This document shows, piece by piece, positions 45,801 to 51,821 of a stretch of DNA of 52,395 bases. Where the stretch lies: assembly GCF_003846185.1 (NCBI RefSeq), contig NZ_ML123034.1, positions 6,768,312 through 6,820,706 on the forward strand, read 5' to 3'. The notes under the pieces are model-generated. The model searched no databases and had not been told where the DNA came from. It worked only from the letters and a program-made list of their open reading frames with translations. Positions within the stretch are counted from its first letter, which is position 1. Each line of letters opens with the position of its first letter. The translations under genes were made by a program, and so were the position numbers. Origin of the DNA: Streptomyces sp. ADI96-02 (GTDB lineage Bacteria > Actinomycetota > Actinomycetes > Streptomycetales > Streptomycetaceae).

Positions 45801-47723
45801 CTGGAACACCGCCACGGCGACCCGGACCACGCCCGCGGTCTCCTCGACGCCTACCTGCGCGTACTGGCGGACGTCGCCGGATCGACCGGACTCCTGGGCG
45901 CGCTCCCCGGACCGGGGCCGGACCCCGAGCCCGCCGAGCGCACCGAGGTCGGCACGGACACCGTCGTCGACCGCTTCGACCGGGCGGCCGACCGCGACCC
46001 GGACCGGGTCGCCCTGGTCGCCGGGGACGCGCGGTGGACGTTCGCCGAACTCCGCGACCGCAGCCGCGCCGTGGCGGGCGTACTCGCCCAGCGGGGCATC
46101 GGCCCCGAGACGACCGTGGGCCTCGCGATACCGCGCTCCCTCGACTGGATCGCCGCGCTGTTCGCGGTGCTGCGCGTCGGGGCCGCCTACGTACCGCTGG
46201 AGCTGGACCACCCGGACGAGCGCATCGCGGGGATCGTCGCGGACGCCCGGCCCGAGGTGATCCTCACGGTCAGTGCCGTCTCGCCCCGGCTGAGCGGCGA
46301 ACTGATCGAGCTGGACCGGCCGTTGCCCGATGCCGAGCCGTACGTCACGTTCGCGCCGGACGACCCGGACCGCCTGCGCCACCCCGCGTACACGATCTAC
46401 ACCTCCGGCTCGACCGGGAAGCCGAAGGGCGTGGTGACCGAGTACGCCGGGCTCACCAACATGCTCGTCAACCACCAGCGGCGGATCTTCGAACCGGTCC
46501 TCGCCGAGCACGACCACCGGGTCTTCCGGATCGCGCACACCGTCTCGTTCGCGTTCGACATGTCGTGGGAGGAGCTGCTGTGGCTCGCCGACGGCCACGA
46601 GGTCCACATCTGCGACGAGGAACTGCGCCGCGACGCGCCCCGGCTCGTCGAGTACTGCGGTGAGCACGCCATCGACGTCATCAACGTGACGCCGACGTAC
46701 GCGCAGCAACTGGTGGCCGAAGGACTGCTCGACAACCCCGAACGGCGGCCGGCCCTGGTGCTGCTCGGCGGAGAGGCCGTCACGCCGACGCTGTGGCAGC
46801 GGCTCGCCGAGACCGAGGGTACGGTCGGCTACAACCTGTACGGGCCCACCGAGTACACCATCAACACCCTCGGCGTCGGCACCTTCGAGTGCCAGGACCC
46901 GGTGGTGGGCGTGGCGATCGACAACACCGAGGTCTACGTCCTGGACCCGTGGCTGCGTCCCCTGCCCGACGGGGTGCCCGGCGAGCTTTACGTGGCGGGG
47001 ATCGGCATCGCCCGCGGCTACCTCGGGCAGAGCGGGCAGACCGCGCACCGCTTCGTGGCCTGCCCGTTCGGCGAGCCGGGCGAGCGCATGTACCGCACGG
47101 GGGACCTGGTGGTCCGCCGCCCCGACGGGAACCTCTCCTACCTGGGCCGCACCGACCAGCAGGTCAAGATCCGCGGACACCGGGTCGAACCGGGCGAGGT
47201 GGAGGCCGTGTTCGCCGCCCACCCGGCGGTGCGCTTCGTCGCCGCCGTCGCCCAGCCCGATCCGCAGGTCGACGGGGCGTACCGGCTGGCCGCCTACCTC
47301 GTACTGGAGGACTCCGCCGATCTGGCGCGGGTCGCCGGCGAGGCGGGGGCCGGACTGCCGGACTTCCTGCGCCCGACGCACTTCGCCCGGGTCGACGGCA
47401 TCCCGCTGACCGTGAACGGGAAGGCCGACACCAAGGCGCTGCCGGAGGCGAAGCCGCTCGGCGCGCTGACCACCGGCGGGGAGCGCGGCCCCGAGACGGA
47501 GACCGAGACCGTGGTCTGCGAGTTCTTCGCCGAGGCGCTGGACCTGGACGACGACGAGGTGAGCGCGGTGAGCGACTTCGTCTCCCTCGGCGGACACTCC
47601 ATGCTGGCGGTGCGGCTGATCGGGCTGCTCCGCCGGGAGTACGGTCCTTCTGTCACCATCCGCGATCTGTTCACCCTGCGAACCCCGGAAGCGATTGCCC
47701 GCCACCTTGATGAAAACTCCTGA
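36828..47723 (+). CDS. cchH: Coelichelin nonribosomal peptide synthetase CchH
   Basis: This 3631-residue three-module NRPS has about 140 unassigned N-terminal residues, then A1 (145-640), T1 (Ser679), E1 (HH848-849), C2 (HH1324-1325), A2 (1625-2115), T2 (Ser2169), E2 (HH2340-2341), C3 (2610-3040), A3 (3045-3545) and T3 (Ser3591). Specificity codes read by eye are DINYWGGIGK, DFWNIGMVHK and DMENLGLINK, matching formyl-hydroxyornithine, threonine and hydroxyornithine as reported for coelichelin. The two E domains predict D-residues at positions 1 and 2. There is no thioesterase domain. C3 lacks the second His of HHxxxDG. Three modules for a tetrapeptide implies that one is used twice. Confidence 0.96.
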   Translation: MMEPSAPRVLLSPTRLADVRRRTGDYGDRTIVEACAVALAYWATGTGPEGIDLTPATLFADVLGWVENGGGGTDGWETDARAGSIGLPAGVAQADAQRALDDLADFPDRPLGTLGPDGPAARIEALARWNDTHADRIRPTIMEMFREQARLRPDAVAVVDEHRSLTYREAAEHSAQLAHHLVERGLTGEQVVGISLGRSADMVIGLLAVLQAGCAFVPLDPQWPAARRAVVVEDARVVLQLNATGKADAGEPDALAVDLGDWKYAAHPAEAPRTAVAGTALAYVIFTSGSTGRPKGAMIRHEAISERLLWQVEEILRFGHDDASLFKAPLSFDISINEIFLPLVSGGRLVVLRPGGERDPHHLLSVIAEQRVTFTYLVSSMLDVLLEIAGDTGRLDSLRHVWCGGEVLTPELYERFRTRLDIPMYHGYGPAETTIGVSHVIYRGAAERLSTSIGKANPNTQLYVLDDELRPVPVGVGGELYVGGLLLGRGYVNAPGLTASRFVANPFAADGSRLYRTGDLARYAPDGSLDFLGRADNQIKIRGMRLEIEDVEAGLAEHPGVRHTCVVAKKNTAGGTYLVGYVIPAAGEQDLRADDVKAWAAAHMVEYMVPTHLVVMTEFPLTANGKIDRRALPEPTVDAGSLAAPATDEERTVCAAVASVLRLEQVGVDQDFFQLGGDSILAISLLSALRDAGLYVTARQIFTHSTVGALAAVAGREDVATVDHGDVATGSVVGSPIVQWLGRTTDAIDGFVQSVVLNTPAGLTPDALDRILAAVLERHDMLRARLVRGERWSFDIPQAGTAAAGWQESDGPLEECVELATGGLDPDDGVMLRAVWRREARQLVLVAHHVVIDGVSWRILMDDLATAWRQFTADAPVELPPVGTSFRRWTQLLERTAFDADRAYFGAPPPAPDALIGRRVLTEADTVARERTRTLSVGPGVTAALLGEIPAKFHAGVNDVLLTALAVSLARWRRDRGQDQTFAHIELEGHGREGRFVADAAGFEPELSRTIGWFTTLFPVTVDPGAADDLTDPAYLAAALKAVKEDLARVPSNGLSYGALRYLTAAGQAAPVPQVLFNYLGRFDAGSAGDWQLAGTTGQLGEKRDPRMRMPRALEFNAIAEPDASGAYELVTTVSWPEGVFTDEDVTTLGGYFQAALTALAALDEGGHSPSDFPLVRLSQADVDDLDGPALRDVLPLTPLQEGLYFHSVFDDDATGSYVEQQLLTLDGDVDADRLAAAATRLLELYPNLAARFTALADGRVVSVFESGVRAPFTTLERPSITDAEIRELAERDRRAGFDLATGPLMRYTLVRAADRTVLVQTVHHIIADGWSVPPMLRALLAEYHAPGAVYPLGGYRDYVSWLAERDQDESDRVWSRELADLPGPSLVAEGHTPSERFADVTAEPADDVDPAARSAGVPLSVAVHSAWAVTLGGILHGADVVFGSTVSGRDAEVPGIRDMVGLFINTIPVRARWTAATTAADLLAAVRDHQSRVLAHQHVSLARIGRQAGAGSLFDTLVVFDVATDVAALRGPDHTLAITDIVNEGAPHYPLTLVVERSLDGRPRFNLIYDGALLRRESAEAILDTFTSTLAGLLDRPDAPVGALAPRAAKAPARIAPTTLGELFDAAAARDRSATALTQCALDGTTRSMTYGELADAKDELSRALRAAGVGPGRRVAVAVPRSLEQVVALVAVVSAGGAYVPLDLAYPDDRLEYILADAAPQVVLVDREQRDRFTRLLDRAGVHARVLVQGDELPPADTAPDVGPHDAAYVIYTSGSTGRPKGVSVPHAAVVALLANTQPDMGFGPRDVWVQFHSFSFDFAVWELWGALAHGGELLVPEYALTRSPVDFHRLVHERGVTVLNQTPSAFYQFIEADLHAGRPLTALRRVIFGGEALDLGRLRGWVERHGAVAPELVNMYGITETTVHVTHRVLTEEDFGLGDDVSPIGGPIPGLVTYLLDDRLRPVPPGRVGAIYVAGDQVSLGYLGRPGLTAGRFVADPYAADGSRMYHTGDLARRTLDGELEFAGRADDQVQLKGFRIELGEVEAAVRQLDGVVDTAVTVADGGDHLVAHVVGGMPADFAALLAAKLPVHMVPGRVLPLDALPLTVNGKLDRKALTERAAREETRAESPAGPAADSAVDALVDIFAHALPSADVDADTDFFGAGGDSIVAITVINRARAIGLPIAPRDVFLFKTPRALAGHLATSAPRAAAPAPARHEDGPLPATPIILRQRELGGSLDRFAQARSLVAPEGTSLDDIRRAADTVIAAHPALRLRLRIEHGVWSLRTEPAREAAVEPVDTADATAAANEAAGRLDPEAGNVVAFSWLEATRTLVVAVHHLAVDSVSWLVLLDDLAGALTGAAPAPPTTSYAEYAEALTVRSADAADDLGHWITTLAAPPLLPSVREPRETTVVLPPEASDRVTRTAPAALGVGLTELLCGALRTALTRVQPAPTDLAVELERHGRVPALEHHDYSRTVGWFTSIAPVRLTAHTDPVEAAREIAARQPDEHGHVAYGRLRYLNPQTAPLLTARPQVLFNYLGRGSESQALQVTGEDQGSPYAVEVNAWTDDATGSLHASFTLAEGVPDEITDHWLTALEQIQRASATAERTAPVTPLQRGLYFQAQMAGAAGHYVAQSYFTFDRRLDTDALADAMAYVIARHPVVGAGFTTDDDGSPVQVLRAGRRIDVRTVELAADADVEDLRSRDRAAGFDPGEPPLIRVTVVRLPEGRDGLLLSYHLLLWDGWSREIVLRDLFDAYRAVLAGEPLDASPAVPSFEDYARSLDARDPAVSTRFWAEHLAGLPGPTLLAGTAPVLSEELPSPLVHTLSTELSDRLREAARVHGVTLNSVLTGAFGLLLGARTGRGDAVFGVTVSGREGEGHSDIVGVLLNTVPLWTRARPGDTVGAYLSAVQAARVEAMEHEHLGLGEIQRASGHDTLFDNLFVLQNFLDMDAFARMNARHGITSVQADDSTHYPYTWVVTPGDRLTVKLEHRHGDPDHARGLLDAYLRVLADVAGSTGLLGALPGPGPDPEPAERTEVGTDTVVDRFDRAADRDPDRVALVAGDARWTFAELRDRSRAVAGVLAQRGIGPETTVGLAIPRSLDWIAALFAVLRVGAAYVPLELDHPDERIAGIVADARPEVILTVSAVSPRLSGELIELDRPLPDAEPYVTFAPDDPDRLRHPAYTIYTSGSTGKPKGVVTEYAGLTNMLVNHQRRIFEPVLAEHDHRVFRIAHTVSFAFDMSWEELLWLADGHEVHICDEELRRDAPRLVEYCGEHAIDVINVTPTYAQQLVAEGLLDNPERRPALVLLGGEAVTPTLWQRLAETEGTVGYNLYGPTEYTINTLGVGTFECQDPVVGVAIDNTEVYVLDPWLRPLPDGVPGELYVAGIGIARGYLGQSGQTAHRFVACPFGEPGERMYRTGDLVVRRPDGNLSYLGRTDQQVKIRGHRVEPGEVEAVFAAHPAVRFVAAVAQPDPQVDGAYRLAAYLVLEDSADLARVAGEAGAGLPDFLRPTHFARVDGIPLTVNGKADTKALPEAKPLGALTTGGERGPETETETVVCEFFAEALDLDDDEVSAVSDFVSLGGHSMLAVRLIGLLRREYGPSVTIRDLFTLRTPEAIARHLDENS

Positions 47724-49410
47724 CACGCAGCGGCCCCGACCGGGGTCGGCCATCCTGCGGACCGCGCTGCGCCGCAACATCGGCGCGATGATCTCGGGCA
47801 CCGTCCTCATGGGGCTGTACCAGGCCGGGGAGACCGCCTTTCCCATCGCGCTGGGCCTGATCGTGGAACACACGATGCAGGACCGCAGCCCGGGCTCCCT
47901 CGGCGTGTCGATCGGCGCGCTGGCCGTCATCATCACGACGGTGTCCCTGTCGTGGCGGTTCGGCATGCGCGTCCTGCAGAAGGCCAACACGACCGAGGCC
48001 CACCGCTGGCGGGTCCAGGTGGCCGCCTGCGGGCTCCAGCCGGTGGCCCGGGACGTCGACCTGAAGTCCGGCGAGATCCTCACCATCGCCACCGAGGATG
48101 CCGACCAGACCGCCGACATCATCGAGGTGGTGCCGCTGCTGATCAGCTCCCTGGTCGCCGTGGTGGTCGCGGCGGTGGCGCTGAGCCTCGCCGACATCCG
48201 GCTCGGGCTCCTGGTCATCGCCGGGACGGTCGCGATCCTGTCGATCCTGGCCGTGATGTCGAAACGGATCGGCGCCAGCACCCAGGAGCAGCAGGCCCGG
48301 GTCGCCCGCGCCGGCGCCAAGGTCGCGGACCTGATCATCGGCCTGCGCCCGCTGCACGGCTTCGGCGGCAACCACGCGGCGTTCGGTTCCTACCGCAAGG
48401 TCTCCACGGACGCCAAGCGCCAGGCGATCACCGTCGCCCGGGTGAACGGCACGTACGCGGGCACCGCGCTGGCCCTCAACGCGGTCCTCGCCGCCGCCGT
48501 CTCCCTGACGGCGGGCTGGCTGGCGTTCGAGGGGCGGATCAGCATCGGGGAACTGGTCATGGCCGTGGGCCTGGCGCAGTTCATCATGGAACCGCTGAAG
48601 ATGTTCTCGGAGATGCCCAAGTACGTGATGATGGCGCGGGCGTCGGCGGAGCGGATGGCCCTGGTGCTGTCCGCCCCGCCGGTGGCGACGCCGGGGCCGC
48701 GGCGCCCCGAGCCGGGCGGCGCTCTGGAGGTCGACTGCGTCCGGCACGGGACGCTGCGCGGGCTGAAGTTCTCGGTGGCCGCCGGCGAGTTCGTGGCGAT
48801 CGCCGTCTACCAGCCGCGGTCGGCCGCCGACCTCGCCTCCGTCCTCGCCGTGAACGTCGCGCCCCACGCGTACGAGGGAGCGGTGCGGTTGGGCGGGGAG
48901 GAGATCCAGGACCTCGCGATCGAGGCGGTGCGCGAGCACATGCTGGTCAACCCGTACGACGGGGAGATCTTCGCCGGCACGCTCCGGACGAACATCGACC
49001 CGTCGGGCTCCGGCCGGGCGGTCTCCGAGGCCGTCGAGGCGTCGATGCTCACCGACGTCGTCGCGCTCCACCGCGATGGACTCGACTACGAGGTCCGCGA
49101 TCGCGGGGCGAATCTCTCCGGCGGGCAGCGGCAGCGGCTGTCGCTGGCCCGGGCCCTCGCCGCCGACACCGAGGTGCTGGTGCTGCACGATCCGACGACG
49201 GCCGTCGACGCGGTCACCGAGCAGCTCATCGCGCGCAACGTCGCGCGGATGCGGCGGGGCCGGACGACGCTCGTCATCACCAGCAGCCCCGCCCTTCTGG
49301 ACGCCGCCGACCGGGTGCTCGTCCTGGACGACGGCGTCATCACCGCCGAGGACACGCACCGCAACCTCCTCGCCGGCGACGAGGCGTACTGCCTGGCCGT
49401 CGCCCGGTAG
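47710..49410 (+). CDS. cchI: ABC exporter half-transporter CchI with degenerate ATPase
   Basis: This 566-residue exporter half has a membrane domain (about residues 25-300) and an ATPase-like domain (340-560). The ATPase lacks almost every catalytic element: Walker A is replaced by VYQPRSAAD (366-374, no GKS), Q-loop Gln by Asn414, catalytic Glu by Pro495 and H-loop His by Ser525. The signature LSGGQ (469-473) is intact. It can thus complete the ATP site of CchG but not hydrolyse ATP itself. The ATG at 47710 overlaps the end of cchH by 14 bp, so translation is probably coupled; a TTG at 47695 is possible. Confidence 0.9.
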   Translation: MKTPDTQRPRPGSAILRTALRRNIGAMISGTVLMGLYQAGETAFPIALGLIVEHTMQDRSPGSLGVSIGALAVIITTVSLSWRFGMRVLQKANTTEAHRWRVQVAACGLQPVARDVDLKSGEILTIATEDADQTADIIEVVPLLISSLVAVVVAAVALSLADIRLGLLVIAGTVAILSILAVMSKRIGASTQEQQARVARAGAKVADLIIGLRPLHGFGGNHAAFGSYRKVSTDAKRQAITVARVNGTYAGTALALNAVLAAAVSLTAGWLAFEGRISIGELVMAVGLAQFIMEPLKMFSEMPKYVMMARASAERMALVLSAPPVATPGPRRPEPGGALEVDCVRHGTLRGLKFSVAAGEFVAIAVYQPRSAADLASVLAVNVAPHAYEGAVRLGGEEIQDLAIEAVREHMLVNPYDGEIFAGTLRTNIDPSGSGRAVSEAVEASMLTDVVALHRDGLDYEVRDRGANLSGGQRQRLSLARALAADTEVLVLHDPTTAVDAVTEQLIARNVARMRRGRTTLVITSSPALLDAADRVLVLDDGVITAEDTHRNLLAGDEAYCLAVAR

Positions 49411-49420
49411 CACCACCAGG

Positions 49421-49457
49421 GGCTCCGGGGACGTGTTCCGCACACGTCCCCGGAGCC
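49421..49457. terminator. Bidirectional terminator between cchI and cchJ
   Basis: A perfect 15-bp inverted repeat (arm GGCTCCGGGGACGTG) with a 7-nt loop fills the 49-bp gap between convergent cchI and cchJ. Confidence 0.85.
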
Positions 49458-49459
49458 GT

Positions 49460-50572
49460 TCAGGCGAGAGCCCAGGCGACGTCGGTGAGCAGGGCCTGCC
49501 GCCAGCCCGCCCGGTCGTGGCCGGACGCCGACCGCGAGACCCGCACCGCCGCGCCGGCCTGTTCGGTCAGCGTCTCGGTCAGCTCGCAGTGGGGCAGCAT
49601 CCGCGTCTCGTGCTCGCCCACGTCGAACGCGCACCGCAGCCCCGACAGGTCGGGGCTCCGGCGCAGGCGCTCGGCCACCGCGCCGCCGAGCGCGCCGCCC
49701 AAGGGGTCGGGCAGGTCCACGGCGCCGGGGGCCCACCAGAAGGACCCCGACTGGCAGGCGACGCGCGAGACCAGGCCGGGGAACTCCAGCGCCGCGTACA
49801 GCGCGCTCAGCCCGCCCAGGCTCTGCCCGGCGACCACCATCCGCTCCGGGTCGGCCGGCACGCCGGACTTCGCCACCAGGGGCAGCAGTTCGTCCCGCAC
49901 CGCCTCCCACAGCTCGGGCCGGCAGCCGAACTCGGCCTCCCGGTCCTTGGACGGGAGGAAGACGAGCGTGACGGGAGGCATCTCGCCGGCCGCGTGGGCC
50001 GCGTCGAACGCGGTCATGGCCGGGTGGAGGTGCAGCCAGTCGTCCCCGTCGAGCAGCAGCACCACCGGCCCGCCGCCGCCCACCGGGTGCACGCGCACGG
50101 TGCGTCGTCCGCCGAGCCGTTCGCTCGCCCAGCGGATCCGGGTGCGGGGGAGGGGCAGGACCTCGTCCGGGCCGAGGCCGGGCCAGTGCGGCTGGGCCGG
50201 GGCGTCCGGCGTCGCGGCGACGGACCGGTCACCGCCCGCGCCCGCCGGGTTGAACGGATCGGCGTACGCGGCGTCCCGGGCGAGGACGCGGTAGGTCACC
50301 CGCAGCCGGGCGGGCATCGCCACCTCGGCGTACCAGCAGTCCGTGTCGGCCCAGCGGCGCAGCGGGACGGGCGGCGACCAGCTCTCGAAGTCGATCACGG
50401 CCTCGGAGCCGCGCCACAGGAACAGCGTCCGCCACCCGCCGTCCTCGGCGGGCACGGAAGCGGGAGACCGGGCCGCTGCCCAGAAGGCGTCGGCGCCCGG
50501 CCGGCCCGGCAGACCGAAGGCGGCGAAGGGGCTCTCGTCGTCGGCGACGGGGCCGGAGCCGGGAGCGGTCAT
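49460..50572 (-). CDS. cchJ: Siderophore esterase CchJ (Fes/IroE-like)
   Basis: This 370-residue alpha/beta hydrolase of the enterochelin esterase type has an N-terminal Fes-like domain (residues 25-170) and a catalytic domain with GQSLGG (nucleophile Ser251), FDVGEHE and a C-terminal SGHDRAGWRQAL (catalytic His). CchJ has been proposed to release the peptide from CchH or to hydrolyse iron-loaded siderophore. The ATG at 50572 has no ribosome site of its own but overlaps by ATGA the stop of a 33-codon ORF with a strong site, so it is probably translated by coupling. Confidence 0.9.
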   Translation of the reverse strand: MTAPGSGPVADDESPFAAFGLPGRPGADAFWAAARSPASVPAEDGGWRTLFLWRGSEAVIDFESWSPPVPLRRWADTDCWYAEVAMPARLRVTYRVLARDAAYADPFNPAGAGGDRSVAATPDAPAQPHWPGLGPDEVLPLPRTRIRWASERLGGRRTVRVHPVGGGGPVVLLLDGDDWLHLHPAMTAFDAAHAAGEMPPVTLVFLPSKDREAEFGCRPELWEAVRDELLPLVAKSGVPADPERMVVAGQSLGGLSALYAALEFPGLVSRVACQSGSFWWAPGAVDLPDPLGGALGGAVAERLRRSPDLSGLRCAFDVGEHETRMLPHCELTETLTEQAGAAVRVSRSASGHDRAGWRQALLTDVAWALA

Positions 50573-50670
50573 CGCCGACCGGTGAAGCGCTCGTCCGCGC
50601 TCCGGGGGTATGTGCTCGACGGCGTGTCCGTGCCGTTCACCGGGCTGACCCGTTCGATCACCGGGCGCAT
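50569..50670 (-). CDS. 33-residue small ORF coupled to cchJ
   Basis: This short frame begins with ATG after AAGGAG at 6 nt, the best ribosome site near cchJ, and ends with TGA overlapping the cchJ ATG (ATGA). The predicted peptide starts MRPVIERVSPVNGTDTPSS and ends DERFTGRR; it is hydrophilic, with no signal or domain. About 87% of its codons end in G or C, as in true streptomycete genes. It is transcribed from the iron-box promoter region at 50698-50737. It may be a functional microprotein or a leader ORF that loads ribosomes onto cchJ. Confidence 0.6.
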   Translation of the reverse strand: MRPVIERVSPVNGTDTPSSTYPRSADERFTGRR

Positions 50671-50697
50671 GAACGTCTCCTTGTGAGAGGGAGGGGG

Positions 50698-50716
50698 AGA
50701 GGTTAGGCTCATCCTG
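50698..50716. promoter_or_regulatory. Secondary iron box in the cchJ/cchK divergent region
   Basis: This site has the core GAGGTTAGGCTCATCC and matches the consensus at about 13 of 19 positions. It lies 2 bp from the perfect box at 50719, in tandem on the cchJ side. Confidence 0.55.
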
Positions 50717-50718
50717 CA

Positions 50719-50737
50719 TTAGGTGAGCCTAACCTAA
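50719..50737. promoter_or_regulatory. Perfect iron box between cchJ and cchK
   Basis: TTAGGTGAGCCTAACCTAA is the exact reverse complement of the streptomycete iron-box consensus TTAGGTTAGGCTCACCTAA. It stands 49 bp upstream of the small ORF/cchJ transcription unit on the minus strand and about 309 bp before cchK on the plus strand, so DmdR1 could control both. Confidence 0.93.
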
Positions 50738-51045
50738 TGCGCATGACCTGCCGTAGCCGATCCGGCTCCTGGCTCCCCGACTCCCGAACAGGCCCAAGTC
50801 CCTTGCCGAGCAACGCGTCCACGATAGCGCCGCAGCCGGTGGGGCCGTATGTCGCCGTCCGGGGGATGATGGGACGCCGAAGCCCTGGCACGAGGCTCCC
50901 GCGGGCCCGCCGGACCCGCCGGGGACCGACGGCATCTCCGGCGGCCGGACGTGCGCGACGTCCGGCCGCCGACCGTACCGACCAATTGACGCACACTCAT
51001 GACACGGCCCCTGCGGGCCGGTCGAACCCGTGGAGGAACCGAGCC
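50738..51045 (+). other. Long region between the iron box and cchK (308 bp)
   Basis: No ORF here has a ribosome site or domain; the frame open through it is the upstream extension of cchK and lacks coding bias. If cchK is transcribed from the iron-box promoter, this is a leader of nearly 300 nt; otherwise it contains an undetected promoter. Confidence 0.5.
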
Positions 51046-51255
51046 ATGAGCACCAACCCCTTCGACGACCCCGAAGGCCGCTTCCTGGTCCTGGTGAACG
51101 ACGAGGGGCAGCACTCGCTCTGGCCCTCCTTCGCCGAGGTGCCCGGAGGCTGGACGGTCGCCCTGGAGGAGACCGGCCGCGAGGCGGCCCTGGAGTACGT
51201 CGAGACGCACTGGACCGACCTGCGCCCCCGGTCCCTCGCGGCCTCCACCGACTGA
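51046..51255 (+). CDS. cchK: MbtH-like NRPS accessory protein CchK
   Basis: This 69-residue protein has the MbtH signature: NPFDDPEG, then LVNDEGQHSLWP, EVPGGW and the C-terminal YVETHWTDLRPRSL. MbtH-like proteins bind NRPS adenylation domains and are often needed for their solubility or activity; the partner here is CchH. A GGAGGAA site precedes the ATG at 51046. The frame is open upstream, but that part lacks homology. Confidence 0.95.
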   Translation: MSTNPFDDPEGRFLVLVNDEGQHSLWPSFAEVPGGWTVALEETGREAALEYVETHWTDLRPRSLAASTD

Positions 51256-51821
51256 CCGTTCACGACGAACCGCCCCGGCGGGCGAGCGCACCGGCTCGAC
51301 GCCCAGGGGCGGAGCGCGCCGGCCACGCGGTTGTGTCCGGGCCGCCCCGGGGGCGGCCCGGCCCTCCGCGTCGGCCTCCGGCACGCGAACAGGGCCTGCC
51401 GTCCCCGCATGTCCGGCTGACGGGGTCGGCGACCAGCTCGCCCCGGTCGCCGGGCAACCGCCGCTGGAGCCCCCGGCCACGCGCAGACGCCGTGCGCCGG
51501 TACGGTCGCGACCCTGTCGCGGCCCGCCGGCGCGGAGCACTCCCCGCAGAGCCTCACACCGAGCGGACACGCAGCCGGGTGCTGCTCGGCGACGCCCCGC
51601 CCGGGCCTGCCCGATGCGCACCGGACGCATGGAGGCGGCGGCCCGCGTCGGCATCGGCGGCGTCGGAAGACCCGCCGTCAAGGCGGCCGGGACGCGCGCA
51701 CCACGCGTGCTGACGCCCTCCCTCCCCGATTCCCGGGCCCGGCGGCCCAACTCTCCCGCGCGCAGGCGCGGATGACGCGGCGGAGAGCCGTTCTCCGCCC
51801 GCGGTACCCGAAAGGAACGTC
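51256..51821. other. Gene-free stretch between cchK and the GNAT gene (566 bp)
   Basis: No frame on either strand shows a convincing start, codon bias or recognised domain. It contains the hairpin at 51337-51361 and otherwise nothing identified. It may be decayed DNA at the right edge of the siderophore cluster. Confidence 0.55.
51337..51361 (+). terminator. Hairpin downstream of cchK
   Basis: A perfect 11-bp stem (CCGGGCCGCCC with its complement) with a 3-nt loop lies 81 bp after the cchK stop. It is very stable but has no T-tract. Confidence 0.5.

Noticed and set aside
47695..47710. Sequencing error or pseudogene as explanation for the degenerate CchI ATPase
   Set aside because: The reading frame is intact over 566 codons with normal codon bias, LSGGQ is perfect, and the losses mirror exactly those retained in CchG.
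41877..48371. 2164-codon open frame antisense to cchH and cchI
   Set aside because: Shadow frame: composition is Gly/Arg/Val-rich and featureless, while the plus strand has full NRPS domain order.
50572..50719. cchJ start at the in-frame ATG at 50719
   Set aside because: That ATG would lie at the edge of the iron box and before the expected transcript start; the added 49 residues have no homology, and the ATGA-coupled ATG at 50572 explains translation.
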